Source of the DNA: Primulina eburnea
Lineage: Eukaryota > Streptophyta > Magnoliopsida > Lamiales > Gesneriaceae
Direction: 5' to 3'
Assembly: GCF_022965805.1 (NCBI RefSeq)
Contig: NW_027331260.1
Span: forward strand, 778,382 to 842,381
DNA length: 64,000 bases
Below are positions 45,484 to 57,440 of the stretch, piece after piece (within the stretch, counting starts at the first letter, position 1; every line of letters begins with the position of its first letter). The notes beneath the pieces are model-generated. The model was given only the letters and a program-made list of their open reading frames with translations. It was not told where the DNA came from and did no database searches. The position numbers and the translations under genes are program-made.

Positions 45484-46656
45484 CATGCATTATTGAGGTA
45501 TGGGCGAGATTTTTAGTACTTTATTGGAGTGGTTAGCTTTACTCTTCCTCATTCTTTCCTCTCCAATCTCGATTTTCTCTCTAGAACCAAGGGTTTTCCT
45601 CCATTTCTTTTATTTCCTATCTTCGATCCAAGCTTTTAGTTGGAGTTTCGAGTAGAGATCGAAGTTCTCCTTGGTGCTAGGAAGCTAAGGTAAGCTTTTG
45701 GTGTGATTATCTCCTGGTTTTAGAGAAGAGATGTTATGGGTTTGATGTATTTGTTGGTTTAATGGATTATTTGACTTGAGTTCTTGGATATAGAGTTGTT
45801 GATGGTTCTATTTATGGATTGTTGTTGTAGGATTTCAACCAAGTGATTAGTGGAGGTGTTCTTGTGGTTTGTAAGTGGAATTTCATCCCTTGTGCTCACA
45901 TGATGTATATGTATTGTATTTCAAAGATTTTAATGTGTTATTCCCTTCATTGGCTTCATAATTATGTATTGATTAACTTGTATATCTATTGGAGGCATTG
46001 TATGTCTCAATTGTATTGAAAAGGGAATACAAAGAGTATAGTTTCCAAAGTGTTTGATAATGTCAAAGAGAGTTTAAATGTTTTATGGATTGATAGATAC
46101 ATAGTCAGAGATTGCATGCAATTAGTTGATCAACGACCATAGGCTTATATCCCTCAGAGTTGTCGATTTATTTCGATGGGATACGAGCACCACAGACAGA
46201 GTTACTATTGATATCAATCCATACCAGAGAAAAGAGGAATACCATCTCATTGTTATTGTTATTGCTATGTTATTATGATTCATAGATTGATGGTATTCAA
46301 TGTTTTAAAGCCATGTTTTACAGAGTATGCTATGTTCATTGCTATGTAAGAGTTCCACTTGCTGAGTTTTATACTCATTTCAGTTATTTTCATGTGATGG
46401 AGATAAGAGCGGCGGGCCAGGACGTTGACTGTGGATGGGAGTCATATGCATACGAAGATTGGAAGGAAGTAGTTTGTTTTGCAAGCAATATTTTTGGACA
46501 TGATCATTAAAATGATGTTTTGTATTTTGATGTATCATTTAGTTGATCATGTTAATAATTTTGATGATATTTGGAAATGTATTTTGAAACTCCTTCCAGT
46601 TGTATGAAAATTTTAAATTCCGCTGTATTTTAATTGTAACGGGTCAAGGTGTCACA

Positions 46657-46661
46657 ATAAT
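46657..46661. repeat. Target site duplication ATAAT, right copy
   Basis: Matches 32285-32289 exactly, directly after the LTR 3 end CACA. Confidence 0.95.
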
Positions 46662-47972
46662 GAACCTATTAAACCTCTGTAGAATATCTTCTCAACTAAT
46701 ATTCTCCCTTGATCATTGTCTAGTTTGACTGATGAACTCATGGGAGTGCTTGCAGCTGAGCATGTTTCCATGCCAAATTTCTAGAGCAATTCCTTCGTGT
46801 ATTATGTTTGACTGATAAAAATACCAGTCTCTATTTGCTTTACTTGTAGTCCGAGAAAAAATGTCAGTTCACCCATCATACTCATCTCAAATTTGTCCTG
46901 CAGTAACTTGGCAAATTTCTCACATAATTTGGGGTTAGTTGACCCAAATATAATATCATCAACATATATTTGCACAAGTAAAATGTGATCATTCTTAGAA
47001 AATTTGAACAAGGTCTTGTGAACTGATCCAACAGTAAATCATAATCAGTTAAGAATTTTGAAAGTGTCTCATACCAATCTCTTGGAGCTTGTTTAAGACC
47101 ATATAAAGCTTTGTTCAAATGATAGACATGATCAGGAAATGAGTGATTGATAAAACCTGGTGGTTGCTCAACATAAACTACTTCTTGCAACTGACCATTC
47201 AGAAATGCACTTTTTACATCCATTTGATAGACTTTAAAGTTTTTGAATGATGCATAGACAAGGAACATTCTGATTGCTTCCAGTCTTGCAAGTGGTGCAT
47301 ATGTTTCATCATAGTCAATTCCTTCTTCCTGCCTATATCCTTGTGCTACCAATCTTGCTTTGTTGGGTGCAACTGAACCATCTTTGTTCAGATTATTTCT
47401 GAATACCCATTTTGTACCTATAATAATTTTACAAATTGGTCTTGGAACTAAGTTCTAGACACTATTTTGGGTAAACTGATTTAGCTCCTCTTTCATTGCA
47501 TTTATCAAGTTAGGATCAGCTAGATCCTCGTCAGTTTATTTGTTTCCAGTTGTTAGACAAAAGCATAATGAATGAACAAATTAAGCATTTGATTTATTGT
47601 TCTTACCGGGTCAGATGGATTACCTATCACCAATTCTAGAGGATGTGATTTCTTCCATCTGGGTTCAGTATCAGCAACTGCTTCTGTTGGCAACTGAATG
47701 TTTTCAGTTTCAGTTGGAGATGTATCAGTTGGTAATTGAATTTCATCTGTTTGCTCCACCAACTGATTGTCAGGAGTTGGTTCATGTTCAACTGATTGAT
47801 CTAGTATTTCTGGTTCAGGTGTATGAAGGATATTTTTGTTGATATGATTTTCTTCTTCAGTATCATCCTCCAAACTTATTTCTGTAAATTGATCAACTAG
47901 CTCAACTGTATCAGTTGGCTTATCAGTTAGTACAGTTTCATCAAAAACAACATGGATAGATTCTTCAACATT
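46662..47972 (-). pseudogene. Copia J reverse transcriptase and acidic linker, broken
   Basis: Minus strand from about 47873: an acidic, Glu/Thr/Pro-rich linker, then RWKKSHPLELVIGNPSDPVR (typical SIRE lead-in). RT follows: [54 protein letters not shown]. After a frameshift near 47010 the catalytic box [20 protein letters not shown] and FFLGLQVKQIETGIFISQT appear. It continues to the array insertion point with PMSSS. Stops lie near 47455 and 47537. Catalytic DD is kept. Confidence 0.88.
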
Positions 47973-48850
47973 CTAAGAGCTTTTATTACAGACTCTGTAT
48001 GCTTTGCTAACTGAAGAATATCCAAGAAATATTCCCTCTGCAGATTTAGCATCAAAGGCTTTTAAATTATTTTTACCATTATCAAGAATAAAACATCTGC
48101 AGCCAAATATCTTGAAATAAGAAACCACACTTTTTATTCCATGCCAGATCTCATATGGTGTTTTCACATGATTCTTATTAATCATTGATCTGTTCTTATT
48201 GTAACATGCAGTGTTTACTGCTTCAGCCCAAAATTTTTGAAAAATAACAGAATCAGCAAGCATTGTTCTAGCAGCTTCTTTAAGGGTCTGATTTCTTCTC
48301 TCAGCTACACCATTTTGTTGAGGTGTTCTAGCTGCTGAGTGCTCATGCTTGATTCCAGTATTTTCTAAAAACGTTGAAAAATTTTGATTGACGAATTCAG
48401 TTCCTATGTCTGACCTTATTCGATAAATCCCAACTGATTTTTCATTTAAATGTATTTTGAAGAGCTTAATCAGTTGTGTAGCAGTTTGCTCTTTGGATTT
48501 GAGAAAAATGACCCAAATAAATATTGAAAAGTCATCCACAATTACTAAAGTGTATTTCATTTCCCCTAAATTCATGACTGGTATTGGACAAAAAAGATCC
48601 ATATGTAACAGTTTTAAGCATCGGAAAGATGATTGACAAATTCTGTTCTTGAATGAAGATCTTACTTGTTTACCAAACTTACATGCTGAACAAAGTTTAT
48701 CTTTTGAAAAATCTATTTTGGGAAAACCAGTTACAAGATCATGGTTACTCAGATAAGCAATAGATTTAAAGTTTAAGTGGTTCAACCTATTATGCAACAA
48801 CCATTTTTTAGAAGATTTGGAAGCAATAAAACAAACTGGTGCATAAGGTT
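47973..48850 (-). pseudogene. Copia J integrase
   Basis: One 275-codon minus-strand frame: zinc finger part LHNRLNHLNFKSIAYLS and LCSACKFGKQ, first Asp in LLHMDLFCPIPV, second Asp in RIRSDIGTEFVNQNF, Glu in TPQQNGVAERRNQTLKEAAR, then FWAEAVNTACY, TPYEIWHGIK and FLGYSSVSKAYRV. The D, D and E of the catalytic core are all present. The open frame ends with a stop at 47973. Confidence 0.9.
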
Positions 48851-49226
48851 GTTAAGTCCAACTGACTTTGTAAGTATTTCCACAACGATTTCCAGTTAGG
48901 ATGACCTCATCAGTTGAGTCTTTAACTGAATACGTGTGTCTGTCAAACTGAATTGAGAAATTATTGTCGCATAACTGACTGATGCTTATCAAGTTATACT
49001 TCAAATTCTCAACTAACAAAACATCTTTAATTGTAAAGTTATCATGGATAAGCTTACCATTGCCTACAGTTTTACCTTTGGAGTTGTCTCCAAAACTGAT
49101 GTTTGGTCCAGTACATTTGATCAGTTGAGATAGCAAATTTGCATCTCCTGTCATATGTCGCGAACAGCCACTGTTTAGATACAAAGTTGATTCCTTGTTT
49201 GTTCCTGTACCTGCAATCACATACAA
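48851..49226 (-). pseudogene. Copia J protease with Asn in place of the catalytic Asp
   Basis: Minus frame reads LYLNSGCSRHMTGDANLLSQ where copia proteases of this type have (W/L)YLDSGCSRHMTG. The catalytic Asp codon now encodes Asn. Downstream GKTVGNGKLIHDNFTIKDVL and NLKYNLISISQLCDNNFSIQ are the usual following motifs. Loss of the Asp would abolish cleavage. It ends at a stop near 48852. Confidence 0.85.
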
Positions 49227-50923
49227 TATATAATTTCGGTACCCATATTCATTTGTGTCCTAAACTGATTAGTCCTTTAGGAACCCAGACTTGAATCAGT
49301 CTAACTGATTTCCCAGTTACTGTGTTCCAAATGGATTTTCTCGAATTTTTGGCAACATGTGTGTGATGTGAGGATGAAACAGTATGATTTGTATCCTTTT
49401 CCAACTAACTATTCTTTTGATATTGTTTTTGAACTGGCTTACCGTTGTAGTAATTTTAATAGCCATTCCTTGAGTACTGATTTTTGTGACAAAATCGTTT
49501 AGGTGACCAGTTTCTTGAATCATTTGAACTCTCAGAGCTATATCCAATTCCATACCGTTTGCCTTTGTTCTTACTTTCAGTAAAATGAACAGTTGGTTTT
49601 ACTAGGTTCTGAGAATTCATTTACCATGGTTGATTTTACGAAGGTAATATATTTTCCTTTGGTTTCATTCAAACTTAGCTTTGTATCACTTGCAGAATTT
49701 TCATCATGACTGTTAAAGCCTAAACCAGTTTTATCAGCAACTGATTGATGTGAATTCTGCATTTCCATCAATCCAAATGAAGACTTGTTCCAAGCTTGAA
49801 TCAGTTCAGTATGTTTAAAAATTTCTATTTTTAACTGACATATCAAAGCTTGATTTTCGATCATTTCAGCTTTTTGATATGCAATCTCCCTTTTTAGACT
49901 CATAGGGCTTAGTTCTGACATTCTCAAATGATCGAGCAAGTTTGTGATACTCATTTACCATGTCATGCAATGTGGTAATGAGTTCCTCATGAGTGAAATC
50001 AGTAGAGCTAAAGTCAAATACCTGTTCACTTCCTAAGTCCAGTTCTGCATCATCTGCCATTAAGCACTTGACTTCCTTTTCATCTTCATTTGAACTGCTT
50101 GGGCTTTCTCGTTCTGACTCATCACTGTCAGTTTCTGTCCACTTAGATTTTCTTTCTTCAGCCAAAAGCACTTCATGTTTCTTTTTGAATGATTTCTTAT
50201 CATCCTTGGTCCTTCTTTTGTGCTCATAGGGCTTCTTTCCCTTTTCAGTTGATACTCGACTCTACTTGTTTGGCTTAGGACTGTCTTCTATGAAATGACC
50301 AGATTCGCCACAATTTTAGAAAACATAGGATTTTTCTTTGGACTGATTCTTCTGATATTGCTTCTGGAAGTTTCCTTGATTCCTCGGCATGAACCTTCCA
50401 AATTTCATGACAAACAATGATATAGCATCATTGCAGTTGATCAGCAGATTTGTCAGCTGAACCAGTTGGTTCCAGTCTGACAGCAGTTGTGGCAGTTGGA
50501 GTAGAAGGTTCTTCTTCTCTGGTTTGTAGTTCAAAACTCATAAGCCTTTAGATCAGCAAACAAGTCATGAAGTTCGATCTTGTTAAGATCTTTTGACTCT
50601 CTCATTGCCATGGTCTTTACATCCCATTCTTTGGGAAGACCTCTGATCACCTTCAGTGCCACTTCTTTCTTTGAATACACTTTTCTAAGTACATTTAGCT
50701 CATTGATAATACCACTGATCCTCTCATCATAGTCATGCATGGATTCACCAGCTTTCATCTTGATGCTATCAAATTTTTGAACAACAACTGATAGCTTGTT
50801 CACTTTTGTTTGCTTGTTTCCTTCACATAGCTGGATCAGTTTCTCCCAAATCTCTTTGTCAATGTTGCACATCTTTATTTTGCAGAAAGTGACTTTATCC
50901 AGCGTTTTGTATAAGATAAACTT
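49227..50923 (-). pseudogene. Copia J gag, C-terminal two-thirds, broken
   Basis: Minus strand from the G insertion point: FILYKTLDKVTFCKIKMC, WEKLIQLCEGNKQTKVNKLS, VVQKFDSIKMKAGESMHDYD, NELNVLRKVYSKKEVALKVI and RGLPKEWDVKTMAMRESKDL. The zinc knuckle region near 50300 reads NCGESGHF with the first Cys lost and a stop just before it. An acidic stretch SDESERESPSSSNEDEKEVK and CLMADDAEL (SIRE-like) follows, then a coiled-coil-like Gln/Leu/Glu-rich part (49954-49577). Several frame changes. Confidence 0.83.
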
Positions 50924-51050
50924 TGTAATGCCCGAGATTTGATGTGTTGTTAATCTGAAATGATTCGTCAATTAATTGATGTGATTATAGATGGAATGGA
51001 TTAGACAGGGATAGGCGGAAAGAGGATTTGAAATATGTGCAAGGATGAAC

Positions 51051-51294
51051 GCTCGCGCATATGCGCGACCCAGCCGGGCGCATATGCGCGAGATGGGCAG
51101 AGGGCCTCGCGCATATGCGCGTAGTGAGTTCGCGCATATGCGCGAGCTGTGCGGAAGCCAAATGACAATTCCAGAGGACCTCGCGCATATGCACGGAAGA
51201 TAAGCGCGCATATGCGCAAGCTGCCGAGTACATTGATGCCGAGACCAGTAGGTCGCGCGCATATGCGCGAATGATATACGCGCATATGCGCGAG
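51051..51294. repeat. Array of 8 CGCGCATATGCGCG palindromes in 5' LTR of G
   Basis: Most copies perfect (for example at 51054, 51109, 51131, 51254, 51280). One has CGCATATGCACG. Confidence 0.92.
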
Positions 51295-51336
51295 ACGTGT
51301 TGCTCAAAGATGAAGCCATTTGGTCCGTAACATGCA

Positions 51337-51367
<31 letters not shown>

Positions 51368-51391
51368 TTTATATATATATATATATATATA

Positions 51392-53462
51392 TCTTTTACT
51401 ATTTATTAAATCTAAGCACATTAGAATAACTAATTGGTGTCTTGGTCTGTTTTTTAAATTCCCTAAAATACCCTCGCTCTACCGCTACTCATTCTTTCAG
51501 AGTTCCACTCCCAACCTAATCAGATTATTCTTCCCTCCCAACTGCCAAACGAAGAGAGAGAAACTCCACACCTTTTTTCTTCATTTTCCGGATCTAGGTT
51601 AAATTCCTTTCGCAATCATAAAAATCCTACTAAAATTTCTGAAAGGACACAAACAATTGTCCACCAGTCCGTTGAAGACATAAAAAATCCGATCAATTTC
51701 TGGAAATTTTGGAACAGGTATCTTATTTGATCAGCCAATGGATGAGGAGGCTGGAAGACTCAATAATATGTACAGAGAAAAGGTTGAAGGCCCTTTCTTT
51801 CATTTTTCATGTAATAAATGCCTATATCGTATGTGTGTGTGTGAGTTACTAACTCAATCCGCTACAAACTAGAATCACTTACTTTGTTTTGTTGCCTTTA
51901 AACCAGATTCATTTGCTTTCAATCTTTTGGATGCAGTTTGTCTTTAGTTCTCTTATTTATTTGATTGCTTAGAATTGTTGCTTCATCTTTTATGCAATAT
52001 TTGTTGTTACTTTAAATGTCCTTTTCTTTACGTTAGAAAGTTTCAAGTTTTATTTGTTATTAGCTGTTACAGTACTAGAATATAGATTAATGTGGAAATT
52101 AGATGATTTCTTTGTTTCTATTGATAATATCGTTGACATATACTTCATTTTTTTTAAACAGAAATTCTCGGCAATTTTGTTTTTAAGGCTTGCGTTCCAG
52201 AGCCTGGGATTATATATTCTCTCATCGGTGCCCTTTCTTTGATTATATATTCTCTCACATTGATACCTCTCCTTAAATATGTATGCATTGTGTGTAGAGC
52301 AAATGATAATGGTCAAGGTAAAGCTATTGTATGCCATGAATTCTTAGTCATACCAATTTTAGTAGGTGAATTTTATATTACTTGCTACGATTGTTGTGAG
52401 CTTCTGGTTGGAGGAGTTAAAATTTCTTTACACTCCTTTTCAAGCAAATGGAATTACTTTTATGTTATCAGTGCACTCGTGTAAAATAATAACAGACGGA
52501 CGACGATCAATGAATGATAATGCAAGGAGCATAGAATTGGCTCGCCGTCGTGCAATTTATCGAAGGAGACAAGATAATGAGAGATCAACAATTTCAGATG
52601 TGTCTAACCTTGGTAATATTAATTTTGTTGCACCAACTATAATGATTCAAAAATCAACTCATAACCTCGATGAAAATAAAGTATCTTCTACAATGATGTA
52701 TTGTACAAAACATCCTAAATAGTTCTCATTCTCAAATACCACTACAACTATCAAATTTTAAAAGCTCCACATCTATTGTTCATGACAGTTGTTGATATGA
52801 CTACAGTGTGACAAACATGTCGCTCAGAGTCAAGATCTTTTCATGATTTGACATCACATTTCGAGCGTGGAAATACTAGCACAAATCTACCATTGCCAAA
52901 TTCTATTCATTAATGTATTCTATTATATCCACATAAATAGTTGATGCAATATATTTGTTTCACACATTTATCCATTGTAAGTGGGTTTAAATAAAATTAA
53001 ATAATTGAATCAAAATATGTTATGTCAATAATTCTTAATTCGCTGAATAATTGTTTCACTACATTTCTATTTGTCACATACATGTTTATTTATTTTTTTA
53101 TTAATAAAATTTTTTATTGCTTATGCCATCATTCCAGCTCTCAATTTATACATTTATTCGTCACACCTTTCTCTTTCTTGATTTTTATTATCCTAATTAT
53201 TTACTTCTTTTAAATTGAAGTTTATCATTATTTCACGTGAGATGATATTACTGCTTCAAAATAATATTATTTTTTATGCTCAATAGCTATATCATGTGAG
53301 ATAACAAAATGAGTTTAGCATATTAATTTAAGTTTTGAATCCATTGCCTTCATAGATCAAGTACAAAATGTTTTGATGTCAGGATGTTGTAATATCATGA
53401 ATGCTTAATAAATTAGTCTTATATATTTATGACACACGCAACGCGTGTGTCTCGGTGACTAG
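51392..53462 (+). mobile_element. Non-autonomous Helitron (2,071 bp)
   Basis: Starts TCTTTTACTATTTATTAAA and ends CTAG, inserted between A (51391) and T (53463), the Helitron target. A 9-bp-stem hairpin (53431-53451) sits 7 bases before the CTAG end. The empty site exists in the same window: G's 3' LTR has an uninterrupted (AT)n tract followed by CAATACCTTATTCC, exactly as across this insertion. No Rep or helicase domain could be read. Short open frames inside (51297-53213) have no recognised match, but 52512-52600 encodes an Arg-rich piece (ARRRAIYRRRQDNER). Confidence 0.92.
53431..53451 (+). terminator. Helitron 3' hairpin
   Basis: GACACACGC / GCGTGTGTC arms around a 3-base loop, seven bases before the terminal CTAG. 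This is the termination signal for Helitron rolling-circle transposition. Confidence 0.92.
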
Positions 53463-54706
53463 TATATATATATATATCAATACCTTATTCCTTCATTCAG
53501 ATTTCTAGAGGAAGGAACCGAGAGTTTTGGGGAAAATTTTCAATTCTTGATTTTAGAACTCAACTTGTGAGAAATCCGCCCAGTAGATGTTGAATCCGAC
53601 TTCAGTACTGTGTTCCTATCGATGCAGGCTACAACTAGACGTAAGTTTTACTAAGTTTGATATGTTTTGAAATTATGGTATTGCCAGAATCAGATAGAAT
53701 TCATATACGATGTTCTTGACATGTTAGACATCGTAGAATCGAAGTTAGATTGAAAAATAGATTGATTATGGAATTGTTATGGTTTTTCAGATTATATTGA
53801 TTGATATTAGATAGATTTGAATTGTGAATTGATTACAGATTGTATTGGATATCAGTATTTGAATTGTAATTATTATCTGTTGAGATTGTGTTGACGGGAA
53901 TATCGATATTATGTCGTTATGCCGTTGATTTTGAGTTAGATTCAGATTGATCGAATTCGGTATTGATTTGAGCAGTATATTGATATTGTACTACTTGATA
54001 TTGTCATTACCAGATTGAATATTGACAGACTTGGAATTCCCGACAGGAACATCGTCTGAACTGCAATAAAATGTGGTACCGGGAGAACGACTCGAGTATG
54101 ATATACTTGAGTTTCCCTAAATGACATACTTATTGTTATTGTGTGCATTGATTTGAATTGATATGCTTGTTCTATTGATTTATAGAAAGCATGTATTAGA
54201 CGAGTGATCTTGTGACAAAGGTGCCAGATAGTTAAGGAATCGTCACTGGCACATTGCACATTGTCATAGGATAGTGATTTGGCGAAAGTGCCAAAGTCCG
54301 TGACGGATAGGTCAAGACACCGGATGTCTGTTTATATCGATGTTGAATAGAATTGGAGTTTCTTCTATTACTGATATTCGATATGGAATGCCAATGTCTG
54401 GAATCCAGGATCCCTAGACTAGGATTGAGTCTAGTTTAAGACGTGGAGTCACGAGTCTGATTGACGATTTTATATTGGTTATGTTTTAGATTTTGATACA
54501 TGTTACTGATATCTGTTACATGCTTTTACATTGTTTATATGATTGCTTGTTCGGTTGATTTATACTGGGATGTATTTCTCACCGGAGTTATCCGGCTGTT
54601 GTCGTGTTTGTATGTGTGCATGGCAACAGGTGGGACAGGATTGGGGTCGAGGAGATGAAGAGTGATCGTGATTAGAGTGGATACTACAGACCATGATTAG
54701 AGATAG

Positions 54707-56246
54707 CCTTCCTCCTCGTTCACTTGCTCTTCATTTTTATCTGAAATTTGAAAGGAGTGAGTGTTTGGGAAACACTCAGCAAGTGGGGGTCGATCGATTC
54801 CAACAATATATATAGAATATAGTTTTCTTAAAACGTTTCTTTAACAAACTTTCAAAACTAATATTTTAAACTTAACCAAACAGAAACGAAGCGAATAAAA
54901 GACGGAACTTATCAAATGACTCAGAACAGAACAAAATCAATTCAGATCATTTCAGCCCAACTATCAAACACAAAACTGTTACTCATCTCATTTACATGGT
55001 CAAATTGTCCCCAGTATGTTTTTCCTTTAAGGGGTGAGGCCAGAACATGTTTTTATACCCACCAATGGGGGCCAGAACAGAACATGGTTTTTTACCCACC
55101 AATGGGGGCCAGAACAGAACTATAATTCTTGTCCCATTTCAAATTCGAATGGTAACAGTGCAACAGAATTCAAAAGTCATAGAGAAAACTTTTCAGATAT
55201 TCAGATTTCGGAGTTTTCATACTGACTCAGCGGAATCAAGAAATTCGAAGCACAGAAGAGAACACATAATCGATCGAAATTTTAAAATAAAACATGCTGA
55301 TTTTTCGAAAATAAGGACACACCAACATGTATGTCACGTTATTGATATCAAGGTTTAAAAATACAAACGAAGTACATAACAAAAGCCCACTTACCTGATT
55401 TTTATACAAAGTTCTTTCTTGAAATTTCGGCAGCACTTCGGCGCAACTCCAACAAATATTGTCTTCGATCGGGGAGACCTCCGGTACGGTTTAGAAAACT
55501 CTGTATTGCACAAAATCTTCCCTTGCTTTTCTTCCTTTACTTCGGCCGAATGGTTTAGGGAGAGGGGGAGAGAGGACCGAAACTTTAGAGGTTTGATGGT
55601 GTGCCTTCTCTCAACCATTTGAGTAGTATTTATAGGCACAAAAAAAAACTCTCCACCTTGCCACCCCCTTGGCCGAATTCTTGGCCATCAAGAAAGCCAA
55701 TAATGGTGTGATTAATTGTAGACCAAAATTCCATGTGTTCTCCAAGTCCAAGACTAGTTATAATGGTGGGTTCAAAATTTCATGCATCCTTAAATGTCAC
55801 CTTGGTTTTCTAAAGGGTCATTTCTTGCATCATCATTATGTCTTAGTCCTTTAGCTCATCCCTTAGCTTCTTCCTTGGTTATCTCAAAGGTTGCTTCTTG
55901 CACATTTAACTTGTCCAAGCCTTTAGCTCATCTTTTAGCTCCCTTTTTGGTCTTGTTAGGACAAGCTTGTTTGAGCTGCTTTGAGCTGAAAGATCGAGTC
56001 CTTGAGCTGGGGTTTTACTCCTCTCGTGACAATACTTCGATGGATGTGGTTACTTGTAGCTTGACTTCCGGTTGAGCTAATCCTCGAGCTTTGAAGTTGC
56101 TTCCTCAAGTTAAGTTTAGTGAAAATCTAAGTAATCATTCAAGTTATTTAGTTAGAACAAACATTTTTTATCTTATTTTGAGTTAAATTCCATGTTTATA
56201 TTACTTACTTGATTTGATTTGGATCGTAAAATCTTGGGTTCTCACA
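54707..56246 (-). repeat. Block K: foreign LTR-like sequence replacing the LTR end and leader of G
   Basis: About 1.54 kb unrelated to G. On the minus strand it begins TGTGAGAACCCAAGATT (56246), a common gypsy LTR start. It has GCCTATAAATA (55637-55627) as a likely TATA box and ends near TTGCTGAGTGTTTCCC. It looks like a solo or truncated LTR in minus orientation. G's leader resumes at 56247 (ACCTGATTATCTG, as in A). No target duplication is evident. A 37-bp direct repeat containing ACCAATGGGGGCCAGAAC lies at 55061 and 55098. Confidence 0.65.
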
Positions 56247-56387
56247 ACCTGATTATCTGATTTTGATATAATAATGTGTATTATTGAGAATGAATCAGAA
56301 CCGATTCTTGATCAGCAGTAAGATGATCCGGAGGAGGACTGAAACAGATTTGTGGTATTTGGTTTCTAACCATTTTGATAATCAGAT

Positions 56388-57440
56388 ATGCCTCCTGGAA
56401 GAATACCGGAACATGGTAGCACTTCGAATCCTCCAATGGATGTGACAGAAACACCGATGGAGACATTTTTGAAGAGATTTCAGTCATTCCATCCACCGAC
56501 TCTGAAGGGAACTGAGACTTTAGTTGATTGTGAGAGTTGTTCAGACGACATTGAGATGTTGTTTGAGTCCTTAGATTATACTGATTAGCGGAGAGTGAAA
56601 CTGATTGGGCACCAGTTGCATGATGTTGCAAAGAACTGGTGGATTACAACAAAGCGGGCATTGGAGCATCGAGGTAAAATTATTACCTGGAATGTATTTA
56701 GAACTGAGTTTTATCAGAGATTCTTTCCAGTGTCGTACAGGAAGGATAAGGAAGCAGAATTTTCAAACTTGAGACAGGGTCAGCTGAACATCGAGGAATA
56801 TGTGGCTAAGTTCTCTACACTGCTACGATTTGCTCCACATGTGCCGAGAATGACGAAGACGTTGCTTATCAGTTCATTAATGGCCTGAATCCGGAAATAT
56901 TTACCTTGGTGAGTACCGGGAGACCGAATAATTTTTTAGATGCTTTGAACAGAGCCAAGGGAGCCGAAGCCGGTCTGATAAGACAGAGAGGAGATTCGTT
57001 TGTGCCACCAGCACCGAGACCACAGATGCCTCCACCATCTCCTAGATTTGAGAGTGGCAGTGGTAGTGGAAAGAAAGAATTTCTGAAAGCTAGAGGGAAG
57101 CAGTTCATCCAGTTCTAGTGGCTCGAGACAGACCGGTCAGGGCCAGAGTTATACATGACCTTACTGCAGCACTTGTGGAGGAACACATTCCACAGAGCAA
57201 TGCCGAGGAGTGTTTCGCACTTGCCGTATTTGTAGACAGCAGTGACATTTTGCTTGAGTTTGTCCCCAGAGAGATACTCAGAGGTCGCAGGGTGCCGAGT
57301 CATCTAGATCAATAGCTCAGACTGGTAGACGACCATTTGCAGTTCACTCTTTCCAGCCAGCACCATCTCAGTCACAGCCGAGGCCAGGAAGGAGCCAGAC
57401 AGTTAGCCAGCGTCCTAGACAACAGGCCAAAGTATTTGCT
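56388..57440 (+). pseudogene. gag of element G, stop and frameshifts
   Basis: Start ATGCCTCCTGGAAG as in A. Readable blocks: PTLKGTETLVDCESCSDDIE, HQLHDVAKNWWITTKRALEH, FPVSYRKDKEAEFSNLRQGQ, NIEEYVAKFSTLLRFAPHV. A TAG at 56586 replaces a Glu codon. A frameshift near 56845 moves the frame to STGRPNNFLDALNRAKGAEA (56909 on) and the Pro/Ser/Gly-rich tail. The zinc-knuckle region (57200-57270) is out of frame. Confidence 0.85.

Larger units (their letters stand above)
32290..46656 (+). mobile_element. Tandem Ty3/gypsy Tekay array: LTR-body-LTR-body-LTR
   Basis: Three LTRs (32290-33896, 38493-40276, 44873-46656) and two bodies (33897-38492, 40277-44872). Corresponding points of the two units are exactly 6,380 bp apart over their whole length. 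One ATAAT duplication flanks the whole array, and none separates the units. Both bodies carry the same two in-frame stops. This points to one insertion followed by unequal recombination between LTRs. Same family as element B. Confidence 0.93.
44873..46656 (+). repeat. LTR 3 of the tandem array (1,784 bp)
   Basis: TGTAATAGCCGAGCCC to GTGTCACA, followed by ATAAT. Palindrome array at 45262-45483, intron-like segment 45690-45830. Confidence 0.93.
50924..54706 (+). repeat. 5' LTR of G, interrupted by a Helitron and cut at its inner end
   Basis: 50924-51391 and 53463-54706 together match 60954 to about 62821 of the 3' LTR. The last 220 bp or so of the LTR are missing, replaced by unrelated sequence from 54707. 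Confidence 0.9.

Noticed and set aside
32290..46656. Two independent insertions of the same family side by side
   Set aside because: A single outer target duplication, shared middle LTR, and identical stop codons in both bodies argue for one insertion plus recombination.
51051..51294. Regularly spaced palindromes that look CRISPR-like
   Set aside because: Plant nuclear LTR context, variable spacing, spacers of 5-40 bp, motif too short, no cas genes.
55794..56075. 93-aa Ser/Leu-rich frame in block K
   Set aside because: Repetitive sequence in an LTR-like block with no domain; opposite to the inferred transcription direction.
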